Source: Dechloromonas sp. A34 (GTDB lineage Bacteria; Pseudomonadota; Gammaproteobacteria; Burkholderiales; Rhodocyclaceae). Taken from it: 64,000 nt of DNA. The notes below the pieces were generated by a model, which was not told where the DNA came from, made no database searches, and saw nothing but the letters and a program-made list of their open reading frames with translations. A program made the position numbers and the translations under genes. The DNA is taken from contig NZ_CP102486.1 of NCBI RefSeq assembly GCF_026261605.1, positions 682,001 through 746,000 on the forward strand, given 5' to 3'. Position 1 is the stretch's first letter; every line of letters begins with the position of its first letter. Positions 37,716 to 47,774 of the stretch are shown here, piece by piece.

Positions 37716-40274
37716 ATGCGAATAAGATATTTTGTCTTTGGCGCCTCGGCGATTGTCGCTGCGCTGTTCTTCGGTGGTGCCTACTGGTCGCTCGACCGGG
37801 TCTTCGACAACGTGGTCCGGGCCAATGCCGCCCGCACCTCGGAGGCGACGACCCGCATTGCCTTCGCCTCGATGTACGAGATCATGAGCCAGGGCTGGCG
37901 GCGCAGCCAGGCCGACGCCTTTCTCAAGGCGATGGCCGAGTCCGGCAAGGGTAGCGGCCTGACCGTACAGATCTACCGTGGGCCGGTGGTCGAGGCGCTC
38001 TACGACAAGATCGAGCAGCCGCCGATCGACGCCGATCTCGATATCGTGCTGGCCAGTGGCCAACCCTTCCGGCTCGACACCAGCGACTACGCACGCCACA
38101 TCTACCCGCTGCTCGCCGAGCAGCGCTGCCTGGGTTGCCACAGCAATGCCGCGGTCGGCACTGTGCTCGGCGCGGTCGAAGTGCGCCAGGAATACGCCAG
38201 CCTGCTGGCCGACGCCCGCCGCGACCTGATGCTGGCCCTGGCCGCCATCCTGCCGGTGGCCCTGCTGCTGGCGCTGGGCGCCGTCTGGTGGGTGAGCCGG
38301 CGGATCGAGCGCTCGGTCGAGGCGCTGCAGCAGGATTTCGACCAGGTCAATGCGGTCGGCGACCTGCGCAAGATCACGCTGGCCGAACACGACCTCGGCT
38401 TTGTCGAATTGAACCAGCTGGTCGGCGCGCTCGGCCGCCTGCTCGACAAGCTGCGCTCGATCGCCGTTGACAAGGACATCCTGACTTTCGAGATTGGCCT
38501 GCTCGAGAAATTCGTCATCACCTCCGACGTCGTCCGCGACTGGCGCGAGTATGTCGGGCGCCTGCTGACCGACATCAACGGCGTGCTGCCGGCCCACATG
38601 CTGTTCTCCATCTTCAAGATCGACGACGAACTGTTCGATCTGGAAATCTTCTGGCGCGGTCCGGTGACACCGCAAACCAAGGCCATGATGGAGCGCTATA
38701 TCCGCCAGGAGCTCTCCGGCCTGGCCTCGTTCTCGGATCTCGGCGAGTGCAACATCTACCACCATGTCGCCAACTCGCAGGGTGAGGCCATCGAACTCTC
38801 GGAAGACGAGGTGGCGGTGCGCGTCAAGTCCTTCTTCGTCGACCTGCCGAAGATCGGCGGCATCGTCGGCATCGGCGTGCACGCCAACATGCTGGACGAC
38901 GAAACCCGCTACCTGGTCATGGAAAGCGTGCTATCCACGCTGCTCAATGTCGTCGGCTCGGTCAAGGCGATCTACAAATACACCCGCGACCTCGAGTACT
39001 ACGCGACCCGCGATCCGCTGACCGATCTCTTCAACCAGCGCGTCTTCTGGGAACTGACCTCCTACGAGGTTGGCCGGGCTCAGCGCCACGGCTACAGCTT
39101 CGGCCTGTTGCTGATCGATCTCGACAACTTCAAGCTGGTCAATGACAACTACGGCCACACGGTCGGCGACAGCTATCTGCAACGCTTGGCCCGCCAGGTC
39201 CAGGGCGCGCTGCGCGATGGCGATATCTTGGCTCGTTACGGCGGCGACGAGTTCGTTGCGGTACTGCCCGAGGCTGATGCCGACGCTGTGGCGATGGTCG
39301 CCGAACGGGTCCGTCAGGCCATCGTCGCGCTCGAAGTGGCAACCCCGGACGCGGTCCGCATCCGCGGTACGGCCTCGATCGGGCTCGCCGTCTATCCCGA
39401 ACATGCCGACAATGCCAAGGATCTGCTGCTCTTTGCCGACAACATGATGTACCGCGCCAAGGCGGCCGGCAAAGGCCAGGTCGCGGTGCCGACCCAGGAG
39501 GACGTGGTCGCGGTTTTCCGCGATATCTCGCAGAAAAGCGTCATGGTCCTCGATGCCATCGAGGCGCGCCGCATCGTGCCCTTCTTCCAGCCGATTCTCG
39601 ATGTCGCCAGCAAACGCATCGTCGCCTACGAAGTCCTCTCGCGCATCGAACTCGATGGCGAGATCATCCGCGCCGACGAGTTCGTCGAAATCGCCGAGAA
39701 GATGGGGGTCATCCATCGCCTCGACATGCTGGTCCTCGAGCAGGCACTGGTCGCGCTGGCGGCTCAGGGGCATCAGGGCGAAGTCTTCGTCAACCTTTCG
39801 CCGCGTGCCCTGATCTTCAACGAATTTGCCCGCGACCTGCGGCGCATCATCGCCGCCAGCGGAATTTCCCCGGAGCGGGTCGTCTTCGAGATCACTGAGC
39901 GCGACACCGTCAAGAACCTCGCCCTGCTCGAACGCTTCCTCAACGACCTCAAGGCCGATGGCTTCAAGCTGGCGATTGACGATTTCGGCTCGGGCTTCTC
40001 GTCCTTCCACTACCTGCGCCGCTTCCCGATCGACTATCTGAAGATCGAGGGCGATTTCATCGCTAACATGCTGCACAGCGACAAGGATCACACCTTCGTC
40101 ACCAGCATCCGGTCACTGGCGCGGGAAATGGGCATCACTGTGGTCGCTGAATACGTCGAATCGGCGGAGGTCCTGCGCGAACTCGAGCGACTCGAGGTGC
40201 ACCGCGCCCAGGGCTACTACATCGGCCGACCGGCGCGCGACCTGCTGCCGGTCGACTGGCAGCCGGCCGGGTGA
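37716..40274 (+). CDS. membrane GGDEF-EAL protein with periplasmic CXXCH (heme c-like) sensor
   Basis: An 852-residue c-di-GMP protein. TM1 (about 7-24), a periplasmic domain with C138-L-G-C141-H142, a c-type heme attachment motif, TM2 (about 170-193), a cytoplasmic linker, GGDEF (ARYGGDEF near 509, with RDGD as the I-site five residues before it) and EAL. The EAL signature is written EVL, while VNLSPR, EITERD, DDFGSG, LKIEGDF and AEYVES are present, so the phosphodiesterase may be active. The sensor resembles heme-binding periplasmic domains of redox sensors. Single gene on the plus strand, convergent with enoyl-CoA hydratase and divergent from GT39. Confidence 0.93.
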   Translation: MRIRYFVFGASAIVAALFFGGAYWSLDRVFDNVVRANAARTSEATTRIAFASMYEIMSQGWRRSQADAFLKAMAESGKGSGLTVQIYRGPVVEALYDKIEQPPIDADLDIVLASGQPFRLDTSDYARHIYPLLAEQRCLGCHSNAAVGTVLGAVEVRQEYASLLADARRDLMLALAAILPVALLLALGAVWWVSRRIERSVEALQQDFDQVNAVGDLRKITLAEHDLGFVELNQLVGALGRLLDKLRSIAVDKDILTFEIGLLEKFVITSDVVRDWREYVGRLLTDINGVLPAHMLFSIFKIDDELFDLEIFWRGPVTPQTKAMMERYIRQELSGLASFSDLGECNIYHHVANSQGEAIELSEDEVAVRVKSFFVDLPKIGGIVGIGVHANMLDDETRYLVMESVLSTLLNVVGSVKAIYKYTRDLEYYATRDPLTDLFNQRVFWELTSYEVGRAQRHGYSFGLLLIDLDNFKLVNDNYGHTVGDSYLQRLARQVQGALRDGDILARYGGDEFVAVLPEADADAVAMVAERVRQAIVALEVATPDAVRIRGTASIGLAVYPEHADNAKDLLLFADNMMYRAKAAGKGQVAVPTQEDVVAVFRDISQKSVMVLDAIEARRIVPFFQPILDVASKRIVAYEVLSRIELDGEIIRADEFVEIAEKMGVIHRLDMLVLEQALVALAAQGHQGEVFVNLSPRALIFNEFARDLRRIIAASGISPERVVFEITERDTVKNLALLERFLNDLKADGFKLAIDDFGSGFSSFHYLRRFPIDYLKIEGDFIANMLHSDKDHTFVTSIRSLAREMGITVVAEYVESAEVLRELERLEVHRAQGYYIGRPARDLLPVDWQPAG

Positions 40275-41063
40275 TCAGCAGCCCTTGTAGACCGGCTGGC
40301 GTTTCTGCATGAAAGCGTCGATGCCTTCGCCGGCATCCTCGCTCATCATGTTGCAGGCCATGACTTCGCCAGCGTAGTCGTAGGCTTCGCCGAGACCCAT
40401 TTCCAGCTGCTTGTAGAACATGCCCTTGCCGATGCGCACGGCGACGGCGCTCTTGGCCAGGATGCTGCCGGCCAGGCGCTCGATCTCGGCGTCCAGGGCA
40501 TCGGCCGGGACGACGCGGTTGACCAGGCCCTTGGCCTTGGCTTCCATGGCGTCGATGAATTCGCCGGTGAGCAGCATTTCGAGCGCCGCCTTGCGCCCGA
40601 GGTTGCGGGCCAGGCCGACGGCCGGCGTCGAGCAGAAAAGACCGACATTGATCCCGGAGACGGCGAATTTGGCGACATCGGCCGCCACCGCCAGATCGCA
40701 CATCGAAACCAGCTGGCAGCCGGCGGCGGTGGCGATGCCATGGACGCGGGCGATCACCGGCTGCGGCATGCGAGTGATGGTCAGCATCAGCTCGCCGCAC
40801 TGCTTGAACAGCGCCTGCATGAATTCTTTGCTGTGGTTGGCGCGCATTTCCTTGAGGTCGTGGCCGGCGCAGAAGGCCTTGCCGGCGCCGGCGATGACCA
40901 CGACGCGGACGCTTTCGCTGGCGGCGATGGCGTCGAGTTCGGCCTTGATCGCACTGAGCATGTCCTTGGACAGCGAATTGAACTGGCCCGGGCGGTTCAG
41001 GGTCAGGGTGGTCAGGCCGTCTGCGCGGTCGTGGCGCAGGACGAGGGGCTCTTCGCTACTCAT
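40275..41063 (-). CDS. enoyl-CoA hydratase/isomerase family protein
   Basis: A 262-residue crotonase-fold protein. The oxyanion-hole segments are GKAFCAGHDLKEM and the A-x-GxG-like HGIATAAGCQLVSMCDLAVAA; the catalytic-region segment is NVGLFCSTPAVGLARNLG. Exact substrate cannot be assigned: the classical hydratase glutamates are not clearly present (the second position region reads GLFCSTP), so hydratase, isomerase or hydrolase activity are all possible. Stop abuts the convergent GGDEF-EAL gene. Confidence 0.9.
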   Translation of the reverse strand: MSSEEPLVLRHDRADGLTTLTLNRPGQFNSLSKDMLSAIKAELDAIAASESVRVVVIAGAGKAFCAGHDLKEMRANHSKEFMQALFKQCGELMLTITRMPQPVIARVHGIATAAGCQLVSMCDLAVAADVAKFAVSGINVGLFCSTPAVGLARNLGRKAALEMLLTGEFIDAMEAKAKGLVNRVVPADALDAEIERLAGSILAKSAVAVRIGKGMFYKQLEMGLGEAYDYAGEVMACNMMSEDAGEGIDAFMQKRQPVYKGC

Positions 41064-41170
41064 GGTGTCTCTCCGGTTTTGAATTATTCGAAACCGCTAA
41101 TCTAGCCGATGGCTGGGCAAAATGTAATCGCGCTTCGAGGGCCATGCCCCGGCGCGGTAAAATTGCGCCC

Positions 41171-44100
41171 ATGACTTCCCCGCGCTACGTCCACCTCCGC
41201 CTCCATTCCGAATACTCCGTGACCGACGGCATCGTCCGCGTCGGCGATGCCGTCAAGCGCGCCGCCGGCGACGGCATGCCAGCGCTGGCCCTGACCGATC
41301 TCGGCAATCTGTTCGGCCTCGTCAAGTTCTATTCCGGGGCGCGTGGCAAGGGGGTCAAGCCGGTGGCCGGGGCCGATGTCTGGATCACCAACCCGGAGTC
41401 GCCCGACGATGCCTATCGCCTGCTGCTGCTGGTCCGCAACCGGGCCGGTTACCAGCAGTTATGCGAGCTGCTGAGCAAGGCCTATCTGGTCGAAGGCCGG
41501 CGCGACCGTGCCGAGATTCGCCGCGAGTGGTTCGCCGAAATCGGCAGCGACGGCCTGATCGCGCTCTCTGGCGCCCATCTCGGCGATGTCGGGGAGGCCC
41601 TGATCAACGGTAATTTCGAGCTGGCAGGCGAACGGGCCAAGGCCTGGGAAGCGATCTTTCCCGGCGCCTTCTATTTGGAAGTGCAGCGCTACGGTCAGCC
41701 GCAGCAGGAGGCCATCGTCCACCAGACCGCCGACCTCGCCGGCGAACTCGGCCTGCCGCTGGTCGCCACCCACCCGATCCAGTTCATGACCCGCGACGAC
41801 TTCCGGGCCCACGAGGCGCGGGTCTGCATTGCCGAAGGTTATGTGCTGGGCGACAGCCGGCGGCCGAAAATCTACACCGAAGAACAGTATTTCAAGACCC
41901 AGGCCGAGATGGCCGAGCTCTTTGCCGACCTGCCGGAAGCCCTGGAAAACTCGCTGGAAATTGCCCGGCGCTGCAATATCGAACTGACCCTGGGCAAGAA
42001 CTTCCTGCCCAACTTCCCGATTCCGCCCGGCATGACGATCGACGAATTCCTCGTCGCCGAAGCCAAGGCCGGTCTGGAAATCCGCCTGGCGCAGCTTTAC
42101 CCGGACCCGGAGGAGCGCCTCAAGCGCCGGCCCGAGTACGACGAGCGCATGGTTTTCGAGTGCAACACCATCGTCCAGATGGGCTTCCCCGGCTACTTCC
42201 TGATCGTGGCCGACTTCATCAAGTGGGCCAAGGCCAACGGCGTGCCGGTTGGGCCGGGGCGGGGCTCGGGTGCCGGCTCGCTGGTCGCCTATAGCCTGAT
42301 GATTACCGACCTCGATCCGCTGGCCTACGCCCTGCTGTTCGAGCGCTTCCTCAATCCGGAGCGGGTGTCGATGCCCGACTTCGACGTCGACTTCTGCCAG
42401 GACAACCGCTGGCGCGTCATCGAGTACGTCCGCCAGCACTACGGCGAGGACGCGGTCAGCCAGATCGCCACCTTCGGTACGATGTCCTCGAAGGCGGTGA
42501 TCCGCGACGTTGGCCGGGTGTTCGGCTTGCCCTACTCGATGTGCGACCGCATTTCCAAGCTCATCCCGATCGTCCAGAACAAGCCGGTGTCGCTGGCCGA
42601 GGCCCTGGAGCAGGAGCCACAGCTCAAGGAGATGATGGAAGGCGACGGCGATGGTGAAACCATCCGCGAGCTGTTCGATCTGGCCGGCCGCCTCGAGGAC
42701 TTGACGCGCAACGTCGGCATGCACGCCGGCGGCGTGCTGATCGCGCCGGGCAAGATCACCGAGTTCTGCCCGATCTACCAGGCGACGGGCAGCGATGCGT
42801 CGACCGTCTCGCAATTCGACAAGGACGACGTCGAGAAGGTCGGCCTGGTCAAGTTCGACTTCCTTGGCCTGCGCAATCTGACGATTATCGAGCTCGCCGT
42901 CGAGTACATCCGCCGCATGACCGGCGAGAAACTCGACCTGATGAGCCTCGGCTTCACCGATCCGGCCGCCTACCAGATTCTCAAGGACGCCAATACGACG
43001 GCGATCTTCCAGGTCGAATCGGAGGGCATGAAGAAGCTCCTGAAGAAGCTGGCGCCCGACCGTTTCGAAGACATCATCGCTGTGCTCGCCCTCTACCGTC
43101 CCGGCCCGCTCGGCTCCGGGATGGTCGACGACTTCATCCTGCGCAAGAAGGGCCAGCAGAAGATCGACTATTTCCACCCCGACCTGACCGCCTGCCTGTC
43201 GCCGACCTACGGCGTCATCGTGTACCAGGAACAGGTGATGCAGATTTCGCAAATTATCGGCGGCTACACGCTGGGTGGCGCCGACATGCTGCGCCGGGCG
43301 ATGGGCAAGAAGAAGCCCGAGGAAATGGCCAAGCACCGCGAGACGATCGCCGCCGGCGCCAAGGAAAAGGGCTACGACCCGGCGCTCGCCGAGCAGTTGT
43401 TCGACCTGATGACCAAGTTTGCGGAATACGGCTTCAACAAGTCGCACACCGCCGCCTACGCCGTCGTCACCTATCACACCGCCTGGCTCAAGGCGCACCA
43501 CTGCGCGGCCTTCATGGCGGCGACCATGTCGTCCGACATGGACAACACCGATTCGGTGAAGATTTTCTACGAGGACACCGTCGCCAACAAGGTCAAGGTG
43601 CTCGGCCCCGACGTCAATGCCTCGAATTACCGTTTCGAGCCGGTCGATCGCAAGACCATCCGCTACGGCCTGGGGGCGGTCAAGGGCACCGGCGAACAGG
43701 CGGTCAACGACATCCTGCGGGCGCGCGAAGCCGGCGGGCCGTTCAAGGACCTGTTCGATTTCTGTCAGCGCTGCGACAAGCGCATGGTCAATCGGCGGAC
43801 CACCGAGGCGCTGATCAAGGCAGGAGCTTTCGACAGCATCGATGCCGACCGCCACAAGCTGCTGGCCTCGGTCGGCATCGCCATGGAATTTGCCGATCAC
43901 GCCGAGCGCAATGCCATGCAGTCCAGCCTGTTCGATGTCGGGCCGGCCGCCGAGGAGCATGCGCCGCAGTACATCCCGGTCAAGCCCTGGGACGAGAAGA
44001 CGCAGTTGATGCAGGAAAAGACGGCGCTCGGCTTCTTCTTCTCCGGCCATCCGTACAACACCTACAAGAAGGAACTGGCGCGCTTCGTCAAACGGCCGCT

Positions 44101-44614
44101 CAACCAGTTGCAGCCGGCCAAGGAACTGACGATGCTGGCCGGCGTGGTGGTCGGCGTGCGCGCAATGATGACCCGGCGCGGCAAGATGCTCTTCGTCCAG
44201 CTTGACGACGGGACCGGAATGATCGAAGTCTCGGTCTTCAACGAACTGTTTGAAGCCGAGCGGGCCAAGATCGTCACCGACGAGGTGCTGATTATTGAAG
44301 GCAAGGTCCGGTTCGACGAGTTTTCCGGCAGCAACAGCGTCGCTGCTGACAAACTGATGACGCTGGGAGAAGCGCGGGCGCGGTTTTCCCGGCATCTGCT
44401 GTTGAAAATGAACGGCAACTCCGATGCCCAGAAACTGAAAAGCCTGCTGGTGCCGTTTGCCCCTGGTCCGGCGCCGGTCCGCCTGCGCTACCGGAACGCC
44501 ACGGCCGAGTGCGAAATCGCGCTCGGCGAGGCGCTCAGGGTCAAGCTCGACGACGAACTGCTCGACGCCCTGCGCGGCTGGCTACAGCCGGAAAACGTCG
44601 AGATCGTCTTTTAG
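41171..44614 (+). CDS. dnaE: DNA polymerase III subunit alpha
   Basis: Replicative polymerase catalytic subunit, 1147 residues, the usual length for proteobacterial DnaE. The PHP domain begins YVHLRLHSEYSVTDG; the polymerase active site has PGRGSGAGSLVAY and the acidic triad segment MPDFDVDFC; the tail has an OB fold. I chose the ATG at 41171 because homologues begin a few residues before YVHLR. A long open frame on the opposite strand is a codon-bias shadow of this gene. Confidence 0.98.
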   Translation: MTSPRYVHLRLHSEYSVTDGIVRVGDAVKRAAGDGMPALALTDLGNLFGLVKFYSGARGKGVKPVAGADVWITNPESPDDAYRLLLLVRNRAGYQQLCELLSKAYLVEGRRDRAEIRREWFAEIGSDGLIALSGAHLGDVGEALINGNFELAGERAKAWEAIFPGAFYLEVQRYGQPQQEAIVHQTADLAGELGLPLVATHPIQFMTRDDFRAHEARVCIAEGYVLGDSRRPKIYTEEQYFKTQAEMAELFADLPEALENSLEIARRCNIELTLGKNFLPNFPIPPGMTIDEFLVAEAKAGLEIRLAQLYPDPEERLKRRPEYDERMVFECNTIVQMGFPGYFLIVADFIKWAKANGVPVGPGRGSGAGSLVAYSLMITDLDPLAYALLFERFLNPERVSMPDFDVDFCQDNRWRVIEYVRQHYGEDAVSQIATFGTMSSKAVIRDVGRVFGLPYSMCDRISKLIPIVQNKPVSLAEALEQEPQLKEMMEGDGDGETIRELFDLAGRLEDLTRNVGMHAGGVLIAPGKITEFCPIYQATGSDASTVSQFDKDDVEKVGLVKFDFLGLRNLTIIELAVEYIRRMTGEKLDLMSLGFTDPAAYQILKDANTTAIFQVESEGMKKLLKKLAPDRFEDIIAVLALYRPGPLGSGMVDDFILRKKGQQKIDYFHPDLTACLSPTYGVIVYQEQVMQISQIIGGYTLGGADMLRRAMGKKKPEEMAKHRETIAAGAKEKGYDPALAEQLFDLMTKFAEYGFNKSHTAAYAVVTYHTAWLKAHHCAAFMAATMSSDMDNTDSVKIFYEDTVANKVKVLGPDVNASNYRFEPVDRKTIRYGLGAVKGTGEQAVNDILRAREAGGPFKDLFDFCQRCDKRMVNRRTTEALIKAGAFDSIDADRHKLLASVGIAMEFADHAERNAMQSSLFDVGPAAEEHAPQYIPVKPWDEKTQLMQEKTALGFFFSGHPYNTYKKELARFVKRPLNQLQPAKELTMLAGVVVGVRAMMTRRGKMLFVQLDDGTGMIEVSVFNELFEAERAKIVTDEVLIIEGKVRFDEFSGSNSVAADKLMTLGEARARFSRHLLLKMNGNSDAQKLKSLLVPFAPGPAPVRLRYRNATAECEIALGEALRVKLDDELLDALRGWLQPENVEIVF

Positions 44615-44635
44615 CGGCGGGTGGTTGGCGGTTGG

Positions 44636-46153
44636 CTAAACGACCAGTTCGGTCTTGAAGCCGATGCGCACCGCACCCCAATGCCGGCCGCCGATGACGA
44701 CGGGCATCGACAGGTCGTTGAGGATTTCGCCGGTATCGCGGACGTAAGTCTGGAATAGCGAGGACTGTTGGTTTTTCGCCAGTTTCAGGCCGACCGGGTC
44801 GTTGAAGATGCGCTTGTGGCGGCACTTGGCGAGGTCGACCACGGGATCGCCGCTCGGCGGATTGGAGAATGCCCCGTTGTGCGCCGGAGCATAGCCATTG
44901 CTGTCGACAGCCAGCGAATAGGTCAGGCCCGGCACCTCGCGCAGCAGGTCGTCGTAGAGACGGGTCAACTCGGCATCGCACTGTCCGTCGTAGGCCGTGG
45001 TGTAGCGTTTCGGGTTGGAACCGGGAATGTCCTTGTAGGCCTGGTCGAAGACGTTGAGGCCGCGATCGGCCATTTTCTGCAGGATGCCGGCAACGTTGTC
45101 GCGGAAGCCAGCGCACTTGTCGTGCAGGGTGTCGAACATGCTGTTGCCGGTGCGGAAATCGGCCAGCGTGCATTGCAGGTTTTCAGTCGATTCGCGCAAG
45201 GTCTTGGCCGAATCCAGGCACTGTTTCATGCGTCCGGAAATGTCGGTCGAGTGATTGCGGATTTCGGTGACTTCGCTGTGGATGGTCTGATTGCTGTCGC
45301 GCAGATTGGCAATGGCCCCGGCGATCGTAGAAAGCTGCTCGGTGGTGCGCTTGAAATCGCCGACCATGGTCGTCAGGTCGGCCGCCGAGGTTTCGATGTA
45401 GCCGTTGGCCTTGGTTACTTCGCTGACGATGGTTTGCGTCTTGGCCGAGGTGTCGGCGACCAGGTTGATCATCGACTGGGTGTTCTGGCCGATGACCTGG
45501 GTGGCCTTCTTGACCTTTTCGGCCAGCTTGCGCACCTCGTCGGCGACCACGGCGAAACCGCGCCCGGCTTCGCCGGCGCGTGCCGCTTCAATCGCGGCAT
45601 TGAGCGCCAGCAGGTTGGTTTGGTCGGAGATGTCGTTGATCAGCGAGACGATCTCGTTGATCTTCATCGAGCTAGTGTGCAACTCACCGACCGTCGAGGA
45701 GAAATGCTCGATGTGCTGGTTGGTCGAGCGCATCGTGCTGGCCACCGTTTCCATCTGTTCCAGCGAGCGTTCGGCAAGGTCCAGATTGTTCTTGGTGGAG
45801 GTCTGGATGGCGTCCGAGTTGGTCGCCACTTCGCCGACCGCCTGATTGACTCGATTGCTCGAATCGAAGATCTCGCTGGCCAGCACTTCCTGGCGGCGTA
45901 CCGCGTCGCCAGTCAGTTGCACCATGTGATTCATCCGGGCGGCGTCGGCGGCGATGCTGACGCTGCGTTCCCGGGCGTGGGAAATCAGTCCGCGAACGCG
46001 GCTGAAGAAGCGATTGATATTGCCGGAAATCCTGCCCGGCGCGTCGCTGCCGGCGACGCCGACGACATGCGAGAGATCGGCCTTGCCATCGGCAATGGCG
46101 GCGATATCGCTGTCGATCTTGTTGAGTGCGGCACTATTGCCGAAAAACCCCAT
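44636..46153 (-). CDS. soluble methyl-accepting chemotaxis protein
   Basis: A 505-residue chemoreceptor lacking membrane helices. The central signalling hairpin is unmistakable: [42 protein letters not shown] (two blocks). The C-terminal third contains a sensory region ending [21 protein letters not shown], a pattern seen in Cache/PAS-like ligand modules. It has three or more cysteines (such as DKCAGF and AKCRHK) that could sense redox state or metal, though this is speculation. Alone on the minus strand between dnaE and an HTH-REC gene. Confidence 0.9.
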   Translation of the reverse strand: MGFFGNSAALNKIDSDIAAIADGKADLSHVVGVAGSDAPGRISGNINRFFSRVRGLISHARERSVSIAADAARMNHMVQLTGDAVRRQEVLASEIFDSSNRVNQAVGEVATNSDAIQTSTKNNLDLAERSLEQMETVASTMRSTNQHIEHFSSTVGELHTSSMKINEIVSLINDISDQTNLLALNAAIEAARAGEAGRGFAVVADEVRKLAEKVKKATQVIGQNTQSMINLVADTSAKTQTIVSEVTKANGYIETSAADLTTMVGDFKRTTEQLSTIAGAIANLRDSNQTIHSEVTEIRNHSTDISGRMKQCLDSAKTLRESTENLQCTLADFRTGNSMFDTLHDKCAGFRDNVAGILQKMADRGLNVFDQAYKDIPGSNPKRYTTAYDGQCDAELTRLYDDLLREVPGLTYSLAVDSNGYAPAHNGAFSNPPSGDPVVDLAKCRHKRIFNDPVGLKLAKNQQSSLFQTYVRDTGEILNDLSMPVVIGGRHWGAVRIGFKTELVV

Positions 46154-46277
46154 GTCATCCTCCCTGTTTTAATTGTTGTGCCTGGCTGCCGGCAACCGAA
46201 AACAGTAGTGCATCATACGCCCCTGATTGCCGCGCGGTGGCACGAATCGAGGCGATGCGCCGGTCGGTTAAATGGCT

Positions 46278-46865
46278 TTATTGCGGCCGCTGGCGTGCCG
46301 CGACGCGTCCGAGCAGAAAACCCTTGATTTCGTGGAAGGGGATCGGTTTGCCGAAGACGGTCACGTCGGGCGGCAGGCCCCGTTTCCGGATTTCCTCGCG
46401 GTCGATGGCGCTGACGACGATGATGTCCATCCGCGACAGATCGGGATTGGCTCGTAGGCGGCGAATCATCTCGAAGCCGTCCATGCCGGGCATCATAAGG
46501 TCGGCGATCAGCACGTCGGGCGGGCGTTGCCCGACCTGGAGCAAGCCTTCGAAACCGTTGTCGACGATGCGCAGCTTGAGCGGCATATTCCAGCCTTCCA
46601 TGGTCAGCTGGTAGTGTAATTGCAGGGTCGGGTCGTCTTCGGTAATCAGAATGTCCAGCGGGTTGCTGGGTTCCTGGGGGCCGGGCGAGTGGTTCTTGCG
46701 CCGGGCGAGCAGCAGGTCGACCGAGGTCGCGGGAATGCGGCGATGGCCGCCGGCGGTTTTCCAGGCTTCAAGGGCGCCGCTTTCCACCATGTTTTGCACG
46801 GTGCCAAGGGAAACTCCCAGACGCAGAGCGGCTTGCCGGGTACTGAGGAATTCTGTGTCTGCCAT
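46278..46865 (-). CDS. HTH (excisionase/MerR-like) - REC fusion regulator
   Basis: A 195-residue protein with an unusual order: an N-terminal excisionase-type winged helix (LSTRQAALRLGVSLGTVQNMVESGALEAWKTAGGHRRIP, two adjoining stretches) followed by a C-terminal receiver domain (ILITEDDPTLQL, LIADLMMPGMDG with the acceptor D, and the K in FGKPIPFHE). Typical response regulators have REC first. ATG at 46865. Its kinase is not adjacent; the chemoreceptor gene lies just downstream on the same strand with a 124-base gap. Confidence 0.9.
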   Translation of the reverse strand: MADTEFLSTRQAALRLGVSLGTVQNMVESGALEAWKTAGGHRRIPATSVDLLLARRKNHSPGPQEPSNPLDILITEDDPTLQLHYQLTMEGWNMPLKLRIVDNGFEGLLQVGQRPPDVLIADLMMPGMDGFEMIRRLRANPDLSRMDIIVVSAIDREEIRKRGLPPDVTVFGKPIPFHEIKGFLLGRVAARQRPQ

Positions 46866-46932
46866 GGTGGGTTTCGATTGGTGCAAGTACAGCAAATTCT
46901 AGCGGTTAACGCCCGGGAGTTACAGGCGAAAG

Positions 46933-46958
46933 TCCCGAAAGCCATGATGCTTTCGGGA
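46933..46958 (-). terminator. hairpin downstream of the peroxiredoxin gene
   Basis: Perfect 10-bp inverted repeat TCCCGAAAGC / GCTTTCGGGA with a 6-base loop, 37 bases after the peroxiredoxin stop on the minus strand. Only a short CTTT follows on that strand, so it is a moderate terminator. Confidence 0.55.
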
Positions 46959-46995
46959 TTCGTCAAACTGTGACCAGCGGGCGCGCTTTCTCTTA

Positions 46996-47595
46996 TTACA
47001 GCTTCTTGGCGTTCTTGGCCAGGTAGGCGGCAACACCTTCGGTGCTGGCGGTCATGCCGGGCTTGCCCTTGTTCCAGCCGGCCGGACAGACTTCACCGTG
47101 TTCTTCGAAGAATTGCAGGGCGTCGACCATGCGCAGCATTTCGTCGATATTGCGGCCGAGCGGCAGCATGTTGACCACCTGGTGCATGACGACGCCAGTC
47201 TTGTCGATCAGGAAGGAACCGCGCAGGGCAACGCCGGCGGCTTCGAGTTCGACGTCGTAGGCGCGGCAGATGTCGTGCTTGACGTCGGCGACCAGCGGGT
47301 AGCCAACCTGGCCGATGCCGCCGTCCTTGATCGCGGTATTCTTCCAGGCCAGGTGGGTGAACTGGGAATCGATTGAGACGCCGATGACTTCGACGCCACG
47401 CTGCTTGAACTCTTCCAGGCGATGATCGAACGCGATCAGTTCGGAGGGGCAAACGAAGGTGAAGTCGAGCGGATAGAAGAACAGGACAACCGGTTTGCCC
47501 TTGAAATCGGAGAGCTTCAGTTCCTTGATTTCGTTGTTGCCAAAAACGGCGGTGGCGGTGAAATCCGGGGCTTGCTTGCCAACGAGAACGGCCAT
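46996..47595 (-). CDS. 2-Cys peroxiredoxin (AhpC/TSA family)
   Basis: A 199-residue thiol peroxidase that reduces hydrogen peroxide and alkyl hydroperoxides. The peroxidatic Cys lies in [13 protein letters not shown] and the resolving Cys in HGEVCPAGW, so it is a typical 2-Cys enzyme of the Prx1/AhpC type. No ahpF or oxyR is adjacent, so the reductant is likely thioredoxin or a distant system. ATG at 47595 is followed by [12 protein letters not shown], the usual N-terminus. Confidence 0.95.
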   Translation of the reverse strand: MAVLVGKQAPDFTATAVFGNNEIKELKLSDFKGKPVVLFFYPLDFTFVCPSELIAFDHRLEEFKQRGVEVIGVSIDSQFTHLAWKNTAIKDGGIGQVGYPLVADVKHDICRAYDVELEAAGVALRGSFLIDKTGVVMHQVVNMLPLGRNIDEMLRMVDALQFFEEHGEVCPAGWNKGKPGMTASTEGVAAYLAKNAKKL

Positions 47596-47774
47596 GGGGA
47601 ACTCCTTATGATGATTGTTTGGGGGAAACTTGAAATTTAGCGAAGGGGGGATGCCATGTCAAACGAGCATTTGATGAGCCTTGCCCGGATTGGGTCAGCT
47701 CCGGCTGGCCTGGAAAGCAGCTGGCGCCGGCATGGCTGCGCCGTGAAAAAAATGGGTGAGACAGGTCGTCCGCG

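Noticed and set aside
41459..44395. 978-residue open frame on the minus strand opposite dnaE
   Set aside because: Its composition is that of an antisense shadow in GC-rich DNA, and dnaE is unambiguous on the plus strand.
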